DNA from: Actinoplanes oryzae
Lineage (GTDB): Bacteria; Actinomycetota; Actinomycetes; Mycobacteriales; Micromonosporaceae
Assembly: GCF_030757795.1 (NCBI RefSeq)
Contig: NZ_JAUQWH010000003.1
Span: 1 to 64,000 of the forward strand
Direction: 5' to 3'
DNA: 64,000 nt
A program made the position numbers and the translations under genes. The notes under the pieces were generated by a model. That model was not told where the DNA came from and did not search any database. It was given only the letters and a program-made list of their open reading frames with translations. Shown piece by piece: positions 54,564 to 64,000 of the stretch (position 1 is the first letter of the stretch; each line of letters begins with the position of its first letter).

Positions 54564-54596
54564 CCTTACAACGTAAGGCTACCTTACAACGTAAGG
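54564..54596. promoter_or_regulatory. Doubled TetR operator overlapping the ribosome binding site
   Basis: CCTTAC-AAC-GTAAGG occurs twice, at 54564-54578 and 54582-54596, with 18 bp between centres. The second copy runs into the GGGAGG ribosome binding site of the gene at 54606, so a bound repressor would block both transcription and translation start. Confidence 0.75.
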
Positions 54597-54605
54597 GAGG
54601 ACACC

Positions 54606-55577
54606 ATGAAGGCTTACGTGATCGACAAGTACGGCTCCGGACTCCACCTCAGACACCTCGCCGACCCCGTCCCCGGCCCCCGCGAGGTGCTGGTCCGGGT
54701 CACCGCCACCTCGGTCAACCCGTACGACTGGCACCACATGCGCGGCGAGCCCCGAGTGGCCCGGCTGCTCCCCGGCCTGGGCACGACGAGGCCGCTGATC
54801 AGCGTCCCGGGCTGCGACGTCGCCGGCCGGGTCGCCGCGCTCGGGCCCGGCGTGACGGCCTTCCGGCCGGGCGATCCCGTGTACGCCCTGGCCGACGAGG
54901 GTGGCTTCGGCGAGTACACGGTCGTCGCGGAGGATCTGCTCGCGCCGCGCCCCGGCATCTCGGCGACCGATGCCGCCGCCGTGCCGATGGCCGGCGTGAC
55001 CGCCCTGCTGGCACTCGGATCGTGCGCGGGCGGATCCGTTCTCGTCAACGGCGCATCCGGCGGGGTCGGCACGTTCGCCGTCCAGCTGGCCAAGGCCGCC
55101 GGCGCCCACGTGACCGCGGTCTGCGGCACGCGGAACCTCGGCCTGCTCCGGAAGATCGGCGCCGACGAGGTGATCGACTACGGCGCGGTCGATTTCACCC
55201 GGGCCGGCCGCCGGTACGACCTGCTGCTCGACATCGCGGGCGGCCACCCCGGCCGGGCGCTGCGCCGGGCGCTGACCCGGACCGGCACGCTGGTCGTGGT
55301 CGGCGGGCCCGCCGGTCGCTGGCTGCAACCGGCGGGGCACGCCTTCGGCACACTGGCCACGGCGCCGTTCGTCCGGCAGCGGATCCGGCTGGCCGACGCC
55401 GTGCACTGCCCGGACAAGAAGGCGCTGCTCGCCCAGCTGACCGCCCTGATGCGGGCCGGTGCGGTGACGCCCGTGCTCGACCGGCAGTTCGCGTTCGACG
55501 AGATCCCGGCGGCGGTCCGCTACCAGGAGCAGGGCCACGCGACCGGCAAGGTGGTCGTCACCGTGGGCGCGGACTGA
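54606..55577 (+). CDS. Zinc-free alcohol dehydrogenase/quinone oxidoreductase (MDR)
   Basis: The 323-residue protein has an MDR fold: MKAYVIDKYGSGLHLRHLAD, VTATSVNPYDWHHMRG, VPGCDVAGRVAALGPGVTAF and the NADPH-binding site GGSVLVNGASGGVGTFAVQL. No structural zinc Cys motif is present, so it belongs with the NADPH:quinone oxidoreductase/zeta-crystallin branch. It reduces quinones or enones, probably as protection against electrophiles, under control of the adjacent TetR. Confidence 0.93.
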   Translation: MKAYVIDKYGSGLHLRHLADPVPGPREVLVRVTATSVNPYDWHHMRGEPRVARLLPGLGTTRPLISVPGCDVAGRVAALGPGVTAFRPGDPVYALADEGGFGEYTVVAEDLLAPRPGISATDAAAVPMAGVTALLALGSCAGGSVLVNGASGGVGTFAVQLAKAAGAHVTAVCGTRNLGLLRKIGADEVIDYGAVDFTRAGRRYDLLLDIAGGHPGRALRRALTRTGTLVVVGGPAGRWLQPAGHAFGTLATAPFVRQRIRLADAVHCPDKKALLAQLTALMRAGAVTPVLDRQFAFDEIPAAVRYQEQGHATGKVVVTVGAD

Positions 55578-55586
55578 GACCGGCCG

Positions 55587-56699
55587 TCACGCGCCGCCGG
55601 CGGTGAGGGTCACGGTCTCGGGCTTGAAGGCGGCGCCGGTGGTGTCGACGCCGGCCTGGGCGAGGGCCTGCTTGATGTAGTCGTTGGTGTAGGCCTGGCC
55701 CGACGGCTCCTTGGTCAGCACCGTGTCGCCGGTCTGGTTCTTGGCGGTCAGGGAGATGTCGACCGTCTGCTTCCAGGCGGCCTCGTCGATGAGGCCGATG
55801 CCCCCGGCCGACGGCCAGATCAGCTTGTTGACCTCGTTCATCTGCCAGAGCTGGTGGCTCTTGCCCAGCTTGGATCCGCGCGCCACCACCATGTCCCGGC
55901 ACTCGGCGGCGTGGTCGCGGCAGTACGCCCAGCCCTTGATCGTGCCCGTCAGGAACTTGACCGTCTGCTGCTGGTACGCCGGATCGTTCAGCCGGGAGGT
56001 CGACGCCCACACCGCGTCCTGCAGCATCGCCGAGTCGAAGTTCTTCCAGTCGATGATCTGGAAGTCGTCCGGGGTGTAGAGCTTGCCGGTCGCCGGGTCC
56101 GTGGCCTCGAGCAGCTGGGCGTACTCGTTGTAGCTCATCGCCTGGGCGACGTCGATCTCCTTCTTGAGCAGCGCCTGCATGTCGAACTGCTGCTGCACCA
56201 GGGTGACGTCCTTGCCCGGATCCACGCCGGCCCTGGTCATGCCCGCGAAGAGCTCGAACTCGTTGCCGAACCCCCAGTTGCCCACCTTCTTGCCCTTGAA
56301 GTCGGCCGGTCCCGTGATGCCGGAGGACTTCCAGGCCACCTGGTACGTCCCCGAGCGCGCGAAGATCTGTCCCACATCCGTGATCTCGGCGCCCTGCTCG
56401 CGGGAGGCCAGCGCCTTGGGCACCCAGGCGACGGCGTAGTCGGCCTTGCCCTGCGCGAGGACGGTCTGCGGCACGATGTCGACGCCGCCCTCGAGGAGCT
56501 CCACGTCGAGTCCCTGTTCTCGGTAGAAGCCCTTGTCCACGGCGGCGATGTAGCCCGCGAACTGGGCCTGGTAGAACCACTGCAGCTGCAGCTTGATCGA
56601 GGTGACGCCGCCGGACGCGGCGGGGGTGGGCGACTGGTCGGCGGTGCCGCAGGCGGCGGTCAGCAGGAGCAGGGAAGCAGCGAGGGGAAAGAGGCGCAC
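55587..56699 (-). CDS. ABC transporter substrate-binding lipoprotein (NMT1/THI5-like)
   Basis: The GTG start gives a lipoprotein signal MRLFPLAASLLLLTAACGTAD (lipobox LTAAC). The mature protein is the type II periplasmic-binding fold with the NMT1/THI5-like pattern VTSIKLQLQWFYQAQFAGYI, AAVDKGFYREQGLDVELLEG. It is last in the eight-gene catabolic operon, 9 bp after the permease. NMT1-type binding proteins take thiamine precursors, taurine or pyrimidine-like ligands; from context a pyrimidine or beta-alanine-type ligand is likely. Confidence 0.92.
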   Translation of the reverse strand: MRLFPLAASLLLLTAACGTADQSPTPAASGGVTSIKLQLQWFYQAQFAGYIAAVDKGFYREQGLDVELLEGGVDIVPQTVLAQGKADYAVAWVPKALASREQGAEITDVGQIFARSGTYQVAWKSSGITGPADFKGKKVGNWGFGNEFELFAGMTRAGVDPGKDVTLVQQQFDMQALLKKEIDVAQAMSYNEYAQLLEATDPATGKLYTPDDFQIIDWKNFDSAMLQDAVWASTSRLNDPAYQQQTVKFLTGTIKGWAYCRDHAAECRDMVVARGSKLGKSHQLWQMNEVNKLIWPSAGGIGLIDEAAWKQTVDISLTAKNQTGDTVLTKEPSGQAYTNDYIKQALAQAGVDTTGAAFKPETVTLTAGGA

Positions 56700-56708
56700 A
56701 CGGACTCC

Positions 56709-57449
56709 CTAGAAAGAAGGCAGAACAAGGCGTTCCAGCAGGAGCGTGCCGAGATAGAAGACGAGCCCGAGGACGCAGGCGCCCACGACGAAGGCCCACG
56801 CCCGCGGGTACGCGGTGAAGGCGGCCGCCGACGTGATGCGGGACCCGAGGCCGTTCTGCAGGCCGCCGAAGTACTCGGCGACGACGGCGGCGATGACGGC
56901 CAGGGAGGATGCCTGGCGGAGCCCGGTGAAGACGAAGGGCAGCGCCCCGGGGAGGCGTACGAGCCGGGTGAAGGTCCATCCCGATGCCGCGTAACTGGTC
57001 ATCAGGTCGCGATGGACGGGATCCACCTCGCGCAGGCCGCGGAGCGTGTTGAGGAAGACCGGGAAGAAGACGATGATCCCGGCGACCAGCCGGCGGGGCA
57101 CGCTCGAGGTGGACTCGAACATGTTGTTGAGGATCGGGGCGAGCGCGATGATCGGCAGCGCGTTGAGGACCGCGGCCACCGGCAGGGACACGTCGGACAG
57201 CAGCCGGAAGCGGCTCGCCGCCATGGCGAGCAGCACCCCGGCCACGCTGCCCCAGGCCAGCCCGATGAGGGCGTTGAGGCCGCTCGCGAGCGCGGCCGAC
57301 CAGATGTTCGAGCGCTGCACGACCAGCTCGTGCCAGATCGCCGACGGCGCCGGGAGGATGAAGGGCGCGATCCGGCCCAGCGAGACCGTCAGCTCCCACG
57401 CCACCAGCGCGACGACGCCCACGACCAGCGGGGGCAGGAGCCGCTTCAC
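56709..57449 (-). CDS. ABC transporter permease
   Basis: The 246-residue integral membrane protein has six apparent segments and the EAA-type loop near LMTSYAASGWTFTRLVRLPG, typical of BPD transport permeases of the nitrate/taurine family. It overlaps the ATPase stop by 4 bp (ATGA) and forms the channel with the other permease (58207-59067). Confidence 0.95.
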   Translation of the reverse strand: MKRLLPPLVVGVVALVAWELTVSLGRIAPFILPAPSAIWHELVVQRSNIWSAALASGLNALIGLAWGSVAGVLLAMAASRFRLLSDVSLPVAAVLNALPIIALAPILNNMFESTSSVPRRLVAGIIVFFPVFLNTLRGLREVDPVHRDLMTSYAASGWTFTRLVRLPGALPFVFTGLRQASSLAVIAAVVAEYFGGLQNGLGSRITSAAAFTAYPRAWAFVVGACVLGLVFYLGTLLLERLVLPSF

Positions 57450-58210
57450 GCCGCCTCCCGCAGCGACTTGCGCACGAGGGTGACGAACCCGAAGAAGTCA
57501 GGGGACTGCCGTACGGACTCGTCCCGCGTGGGCAGGTCGATGTCGACGGTCGCGGTGATCCGCCCCGGCCGCGGTGACATGACCACGACCCGGTTCGACA
57601 GGAACACCGCCTCGGAGATCGAGTGGGTGACGAAGACCGTGCTCGTGCCGGTCGCCCCGCAGATGCGCAACAGCTCGTTCTGGAGCCGTTCGCGTGTCAT
57701 CTCGTCCAGGGCGCCGAAGGGTTCGTCCATCAGCAGCAGTGGTGGATGCACGGCGAGCGCCCGGGCGATGGCGACCCGCTGCTGCATGCCCCCGGACAGC
57801 TGCGCCGGATAGTGCTCCGCGAAATCGCTCAGCCCCACGAGCTCGAGCATCTCGTCGACACGCGCCCGCTGGGCCGAGCGGGAGAGCCCGCGCAATTCCA
57901 ATGGCAGCGCGACGTTTCGCCGCACCGTCCGCCACTCGAAGAGGCCCGCCTGCTGAAAGGCGATGCCGTAGGCCTGCTTCAGCCGGGCTTCCCGCGCCGG
58001 TACGGAAGAGACGAGAACGGTTCCGGCCGTAGGGGATACAAGGTCGCCGATCAGGCGCAGCAAGGTGCTCTTGCCGCATCCCGACGGGCCGATCAGGGAT
58101 ACGAATTCGCCCTCGGCGACGGTCAGGTCGATGTCGGACAGGGCGGTGACCGCGTCGCTGCGGCCCTCGTTGAACGTCTTCGTGACTCCGGAAACGGCCA
58201 CTGCGGTCAC
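57446..58210 (-). CDS. ABC transporter ATP-binding protein
   Basis: The GTG at 58210 overlaps the upstream permease stop. The 254-residue protein has Walker A SLIGPSGCGKSTLLRLI, Q-loop QQAGLFEW, signature LSGGMQQRVAIARALA, Walker B LLLMDEPFGALDE and switch His VFVTHSISEAVF. It drives import by the two permeases of this operon. Confidence 0.97.
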   Translation of the reverse strand: MTAVAVSGVTKTFNEGRSDAVTALSDIDLTVAEGEFVSLIGPSGCGKSTLLRLIGDLVSPTAGTVLVSSVPAREARLKQAYGIAFQQAGLFEWRTVRRNVALPLELRGLSRSAQRARVDEMLELVGLSDFAEHYPAQLSGGMQQRVAIARALAVHPPLLLMDEPFGALDEMTRERLQNELLRICGATGTSTVFVTHSISEAVFLSNRVVVMSPRPGRITATVDIDLPTRDESVRQSPDFFGFVTLVRKSLREAA

Positions 58211-59067
58211 ACCGTCACCACCGATACGCGTCGCCGGTGCCGCAGCAACGGCAGCTCCAGCAGGCTGACGAGGGCCGCCACGAGCAGCCCGAGCAGGGCC
58301 GCGCCGAACATGGCGGTGTACACCTTCGCGGGGTCGCTGGTCGCCTCGCGCGAGTACTCGATGACGAGCCGGCCGACCCCGCCGCGCGTACCCGTGGAGA
58401 TCTCCCCCACCACCGCGCCCACGACGGCGGCCGCGCCGGCCAGCCGCAGCGCGGGAAACAGGTAGGGCAGCGACGCCGGCAGGCGGAGCTTGAGCAGCGT
58501 GCGCCACCAGCCGGCGGCGTAGCTGCGCATCAGCTCCACCCCGGCCGCCGGCGGCGACTGCAGCCCGCGCAGCATGCCGACGGCGACCGGGAAGAACGAC
58601 AGGTAGGCGGCGATGACGGCCACGGTCATCCAGTCCTGCCAGGGATAGGGGCCGAAGGACAGGTTGCCGCTCCAGCCCGCGACCAGCGGCGCCAGCGCGA
58701 CGAGGGGCACGGTCTGGGAGAGGATGACGTACGGCAGGAGCCCGCGCTCGACGATCCGGAAGCGCTGCATCACGACCGCCAGCAGCAGCCCGACCACCGC
58801 CCCGGCCGCGAAGCCCGCGGCGGTGATGCCGAGCGTGAACAGGCACGCGCCCAGCACCACCTGCCACACGGGGTCGCCGCCGGTGAGCTCGGGCTGCCCG
58901 AGCCGGCGCAGCATGTCCCACACGTGCGGCATGGACAGGTCGTCGGCGCGCGGCAGGATCCGCGTGCCGAACAGCACCGTCCCGTCCGGATCGCCGACCG
59001 CCTTGTAGCCCTCCCACAGGGCGACCGCGATCAGCACCCCGGCGAGCAGGCTGAGGGTGCGCCTCAT
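58207..59067 (-). CDS. ABC transporter permease (second)
   Basis: The 286-residue protein starts MRRTLSLLAGVLIAVALWEG and has six membrane segments; the EAA-like loop MRSYAAGWWRTLLKLRLPAS lies between the fourth and fifth. The true start is ATG 59067; the longer frame runs into the oxidoreductase gene. Having two permeases with one ATPase and one binding protein suggests a heterodimeric channel. Confidence 0.94.
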   Translation of the reverse strand: MRRTLSLLAGVLIAVALWEGYKAVGDPDGTVLFGTRILPRADDLSMPHVWDMLRRLGQPELTGGDPVWQVVLGACLFTLGITAAGFAAGAVVGLLLAVVMQRFRIVERGLLPYVILSQTVPLVALAPLVAGWSGNLSFGPYPWQDWMTVAVIAAYLSFFPVAVGMLRGLQSPPAAGVELMRSYAAGWWRTLLKLRLPASLPYLFPALRLAGAAAVVGAVVGEISTGTRGGVGRLVIEYSREATSDPAKVYTAMFGAALLGLLVAALVSLLELPLLRHRRRVSVVTV

Positions 59068-60047
59068 GAGACCGCCGGAATGATGTGCTTCCCGTACGCC
59101 TCCAGGGTGGCCTCCTTGTCGTCGTGCTGCAGGTACAGCGCGAACTGGTCGACGCCGAGCGCGCGCAGGGCCGCCAGCCGCTCGAGATGCGCCTCGACCG
59201 GGCCCAGCACGCAGAACCGGTCGACCACCTCGTCGGGGACGAACGCCGTGTGCGAGTTCCCGGCGCGTCCGTGCTCGGCGTAGTCGTATCCCTGCCGGGC
59301 CCGGATGTAGTCGGTCAGCGCCTGGGGCACCGCGCCGCCCGGGCCGTAGCGCGCGACGATGTCCGCCACGTGGTTGCCGACCATCCCGCCGAACCACCGG
59401 GTCTGCTCCCGCTGATGGGCCAGGTCGTCGCCGACGTAGGCGGGCGCGGCGACGCAGAACTTGATCGCCATGGGGTCGCGGCCCGCCTGCTCGGCCGCCG
59501 ACCGGACGGCGGCGATCATCCACGCGGCGATGTCGGGATCCGCGAGCTGGAGGATGTATCCGTCGGCGACCTCACCGGTCAGGGCGAGCGCCTTGGGTCC
59601 GTAGGCGGCGACCCAGATGTCGAGCCGGCTGTCCGGTGCCCAGGCGAGGCGCAGGTCCCGGATCGTGCCGCCGTTCGCCAGGGCCCGCACCTCCTCGATG
59701 CACGCGCGCAGCTCGGCCAGCGTGGTGGGCTTGCGGCCGATGTAGCGCAGGGCCGAGTCGCCGCGGCCGATGCCGCAGACGGTCCGGTTGCCGTACATCT
59801 CGTTGAGGGTGGCGAACTGCGAGGCGATGACCGTCCAGTCCCGGGTGCCCGGGTTGGTGACCATGGGCCCGACGACGACCCGCGACGTCTCGGCCAGGAT
59901 CTTGCTGTAGAGGACGAACGGCTCCTGCCAGAGCACGTGCGAGTCGAACGTCCACACGTGGCTGTAGCCCAGGTCCTCGGCCCGGCGGGCCAGCTCGACG
60001 ACCGCGCTCGACGGCGGGTCGCACTGCAGGACGACACCGATGTCCAT
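59064..60047 (-). CDS. F420-dependent luciferase-like oxidoreductase
   Basis: The 327-residue enzyme is a LLM-class protein: DIGVVLQCDPPSSAVVELAR, AEDLGYSHVWTFDSHVLWQE, SRVVVGPMVTNPGTRDWTVI, GIGRGDSALRYIGRKPTTLA. It resembles the TIGR03842 subgroup, whose members sit in operons like this one and use F420. Its role in the pyrimidine catabolic pathway is unclear. It overlaps the permease by 4 bp and follows mmsA by 6 bp. Confidence 0.93.
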   Translation of the reverse strand: MDIGVVLQCDPPSSAVVELARRAEDLGYSHVWTFDSHVLWQEPFVLYSKILAETSRVVVGPMVTNPGTRDWTVIASQFATLNEMYGNRTVCGIGRGDSALRYIGRKPTTLAELRACIEEVRALANGGTIRDLRLAWAPDSRLDIWVAAYGPKALALTGEVADGYILQLADPDIAAWMIAAVRSAAEQAGRDPMAIKFCVAAPAYVGDDLAHQREQTRWFGGMVGNHVADIVARYGPGGAVPQALTDYIRARQGYDYAEHGRAGNSHTAFVPDEVVDRFCVLGPVEAHLERLAALRALGVDQFALYLQHDDKEATLEAYGKHIIPAVS

Positions 60048-60053
60048 CGGCGC

Positions 60054-61538
<1,485 letters not shown>

Positions 61539-61549
61539 CCCAGCCCCTT

Positions 61550-62940
<1,391 letters not shown>

Positions 62941-62944
<4 letters not shown>

Positions 62945-63777
62945 GGAGTCACCAGGCCCTCGTAGGAGTCCGGGCGCCGGTCGCGGTAGAACTGCCAGCG
63001 GTCGCGGACGGTGTGCAGCAGCGACAGGTCGAGGTCCCGGACGATCAGCTCGGGGTTGTGCGTGTCGCCGACCTCGCCGACGAACTTGCCCTCGGGGTCC
63101 ACGAAGTAGGACTGGCCGTAGAAGTCGTTGTCGCCGAGGGGCTCGGTGCCCACCCGGTTGATCGCGCCGATGTAGTACTCGTTGGCGACCGCGCTCGCGG
63201 GCTGTTCCAGCTGCCACAGGTACGAGCTCAGCCCGCGGCTGGTGGCCGACGGGTTGAACACGATCTGCGCGCCGTTGAGTCCCAGCGCCCGCCAGCCCTC
63301 GGGGAAGTGCCGGTCGTAGCAGATGTAGACGCCCACCTTGCCGACCGCGGTGTCGAAGACCGGGTAGCCCAGGTTGCCGGGGCGGAAGTAGAACTTCTCC
63401 CAGAAGCCCTTGACCTGCGGGATGTGGTTCTTGCGGTACTTGCCGAGGTAGCTCCCGTCGGCGTCGACGACCGCGGCGGTGTTGTAGAGGACGCCGGGCT
63501 GCTCCTGCTCGTACATCGGGAGGACCATGACGAGGCCCAGCTCGGCGGCGAGGGCCTGGAAGCGCTCGGTCGTGGGGCCGGGGACCGACTCGGCGTACTC
63601 GTAGTAGGCGGTGTCCTGCACCTGGCAGAAGTAGGGCCCGTAGAACAGCTCCTGGAAGCAGATCACCTTGGCGCCCTGCGCCGCGGCTTCCCGGGCGTAG
63701 TCCTCGTGGGCCTTGATCATGGTTTCCTTGTCGCCGGTCCAGGTGGTCTGGACCAGGGCGGCGCGGACGACGGTCAT
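62941..63777 (-). CDS. Beta-ureidopropionase / N-carbamoyl-beta-alanine amidohydrolase (nitrilase superfamily)
   Basis: The ATG at 63777 has GAGAGGGG upstream and gives MTVVRAALVQTTWTGDKETM. The catalytic triad of the nitrilase fold is visible: Glu in ICFQELFYGPYFC, Lys in GKYRKNHIPQVKGF, Cys in GVYICYDRHFPEGWR. It releases beta-alanine, CO2 and ammonia from N-carbamoyl-beta-alanine. It is the first gene of the operon. A conserved region ESVPGPTTERFQALAAELGL supports the family. Confidence 0.95.
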
Positions 63778-64000
63778 CCTGTGCCCCTCTCTCGAAAGGT
63801 GGCCTGGGTCACCCCTCGATTGTGATCGCGGCTCCACCTTGTGTCATCGCTCCTGCGCTGCTTGACATCAAGGGCTGATGTGAGGCGACACTAACGACAC
63901 AGACCGAGGCGGACAATTGCCTGGCTGTTACCAAATGTTTCGGACGGGGAAATTGCCTTCAGTCCGGTCCAGGGCGGTGGAGGGGCGGTCGGACGGGTGC
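63778..64000. promoter_or_regulatory. Promoter region of the pyrimidine operon
   Basis: The 223 bp upstream of the first gene hold an inverted repeat ACATCA-AGGGC-TGATGT at 63865-63881 and, further upstream, two copies of AATTGCC (about 63916 and 63951). The dyad is a candidate regulator site. The region runs off the right edge and the next gene is not visible. Confidence 0.4.

Overview
The window is very GC-rich (third codon positions almost all G or C, many GTG and some TTG starts) and has actinobacterial hallmarks: F420-type enzymes (a deazaflavin-dependent nitroreductase and a luciferase-like oxidoreductase), a Pkn-type Ser/Thr kinase, DUF3349 next to a Pit phosphate transporter as in mycobacteria, and many Tat or Sec secreted proteins. 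A soil actinomycete of the Micromonosporaceae type (Actinoplanes-like) is my best inference; the sequence alone does not prove the genus. I saw no rRNA, tRNA or CRISPR array, and no transposase; there is one MITE-like element.

Layout. 1-7 kb: a small membrane protein, cytochrome oxidase subunit I, a beta-lactamase-fold hydrolase, a lipoprotein plus processive GT2 pair, and a 2H phosphoesterase that abuts a 163-bp inverted-repeat element. 7-15 kb: a mix of housekeeping and secreted proteins (PRC-barrel, HslV-like Ntn hydrolase, nitroreductase, lipase with a divergent LuxR regulator, YdcF, GlpQ, a lectin-like protein, an HxlR/hydrolase divergent pair). 15.9-21 kb: a fused alpha-beta glycyl-tRNA synthetase and a PAP2 phosphatase with an autotransporter-type repeat tail. 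21-25 kb: PadR with signal peptidase I, and a receptor Ser/Thr kinase. 24.8-31.2 kb: a glycerol regulon with an IclR regulator, two glycerol kinases, the GlpF facilitator and GlpD around a divergent promoter. 31-34.7 kb: TetR with an EACC1-like protein, an SnoaL-like protein, a methyltransferase, and a three-repeat secreted protein.

34.7-49.3 kb is the most interesting region: a tightly overlapping minus-strand operon of ten genes. It encodes an Agd3/CE18-like deacetylase, a PelF-like GT4, a multi-TM protein with a Thr-Gln-Ile-Ile repeat tail, a sugar nucleotidyltransferase, two SDR epimerase-type enzymes, a nucleotide-sugar dehydrogenase, two GH114-type proteins and, last, a large STAND/NACHT ATPase with pentapeptide repeats. 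The parts match those used for Pel (bacteria) and galactosaminogalactan (fungi), so I read it as an actinobacterial Pel/GAG-like cationic exopolysaccharide locus that carries an immune-like STAND protein in the same transcription unit.

49.8-55.6 kb: a metallophosphoesterase, the pit/Rv0544c/DUF3349 set, a probable Panacea (PanA) toxin-antitoxin pair, and a TetR regulator beside a quinone oxidoreductase gene with a doubled operator. 55.6-64 kb: an eight-gene operon for reductive pyrimidine catabolism (beta-ureidopropionase, dihydropyrimidinase, methylmalonate-semialdehyde dehydrogenase, luciferase-like oxidoreductase) with its own ABC importer.
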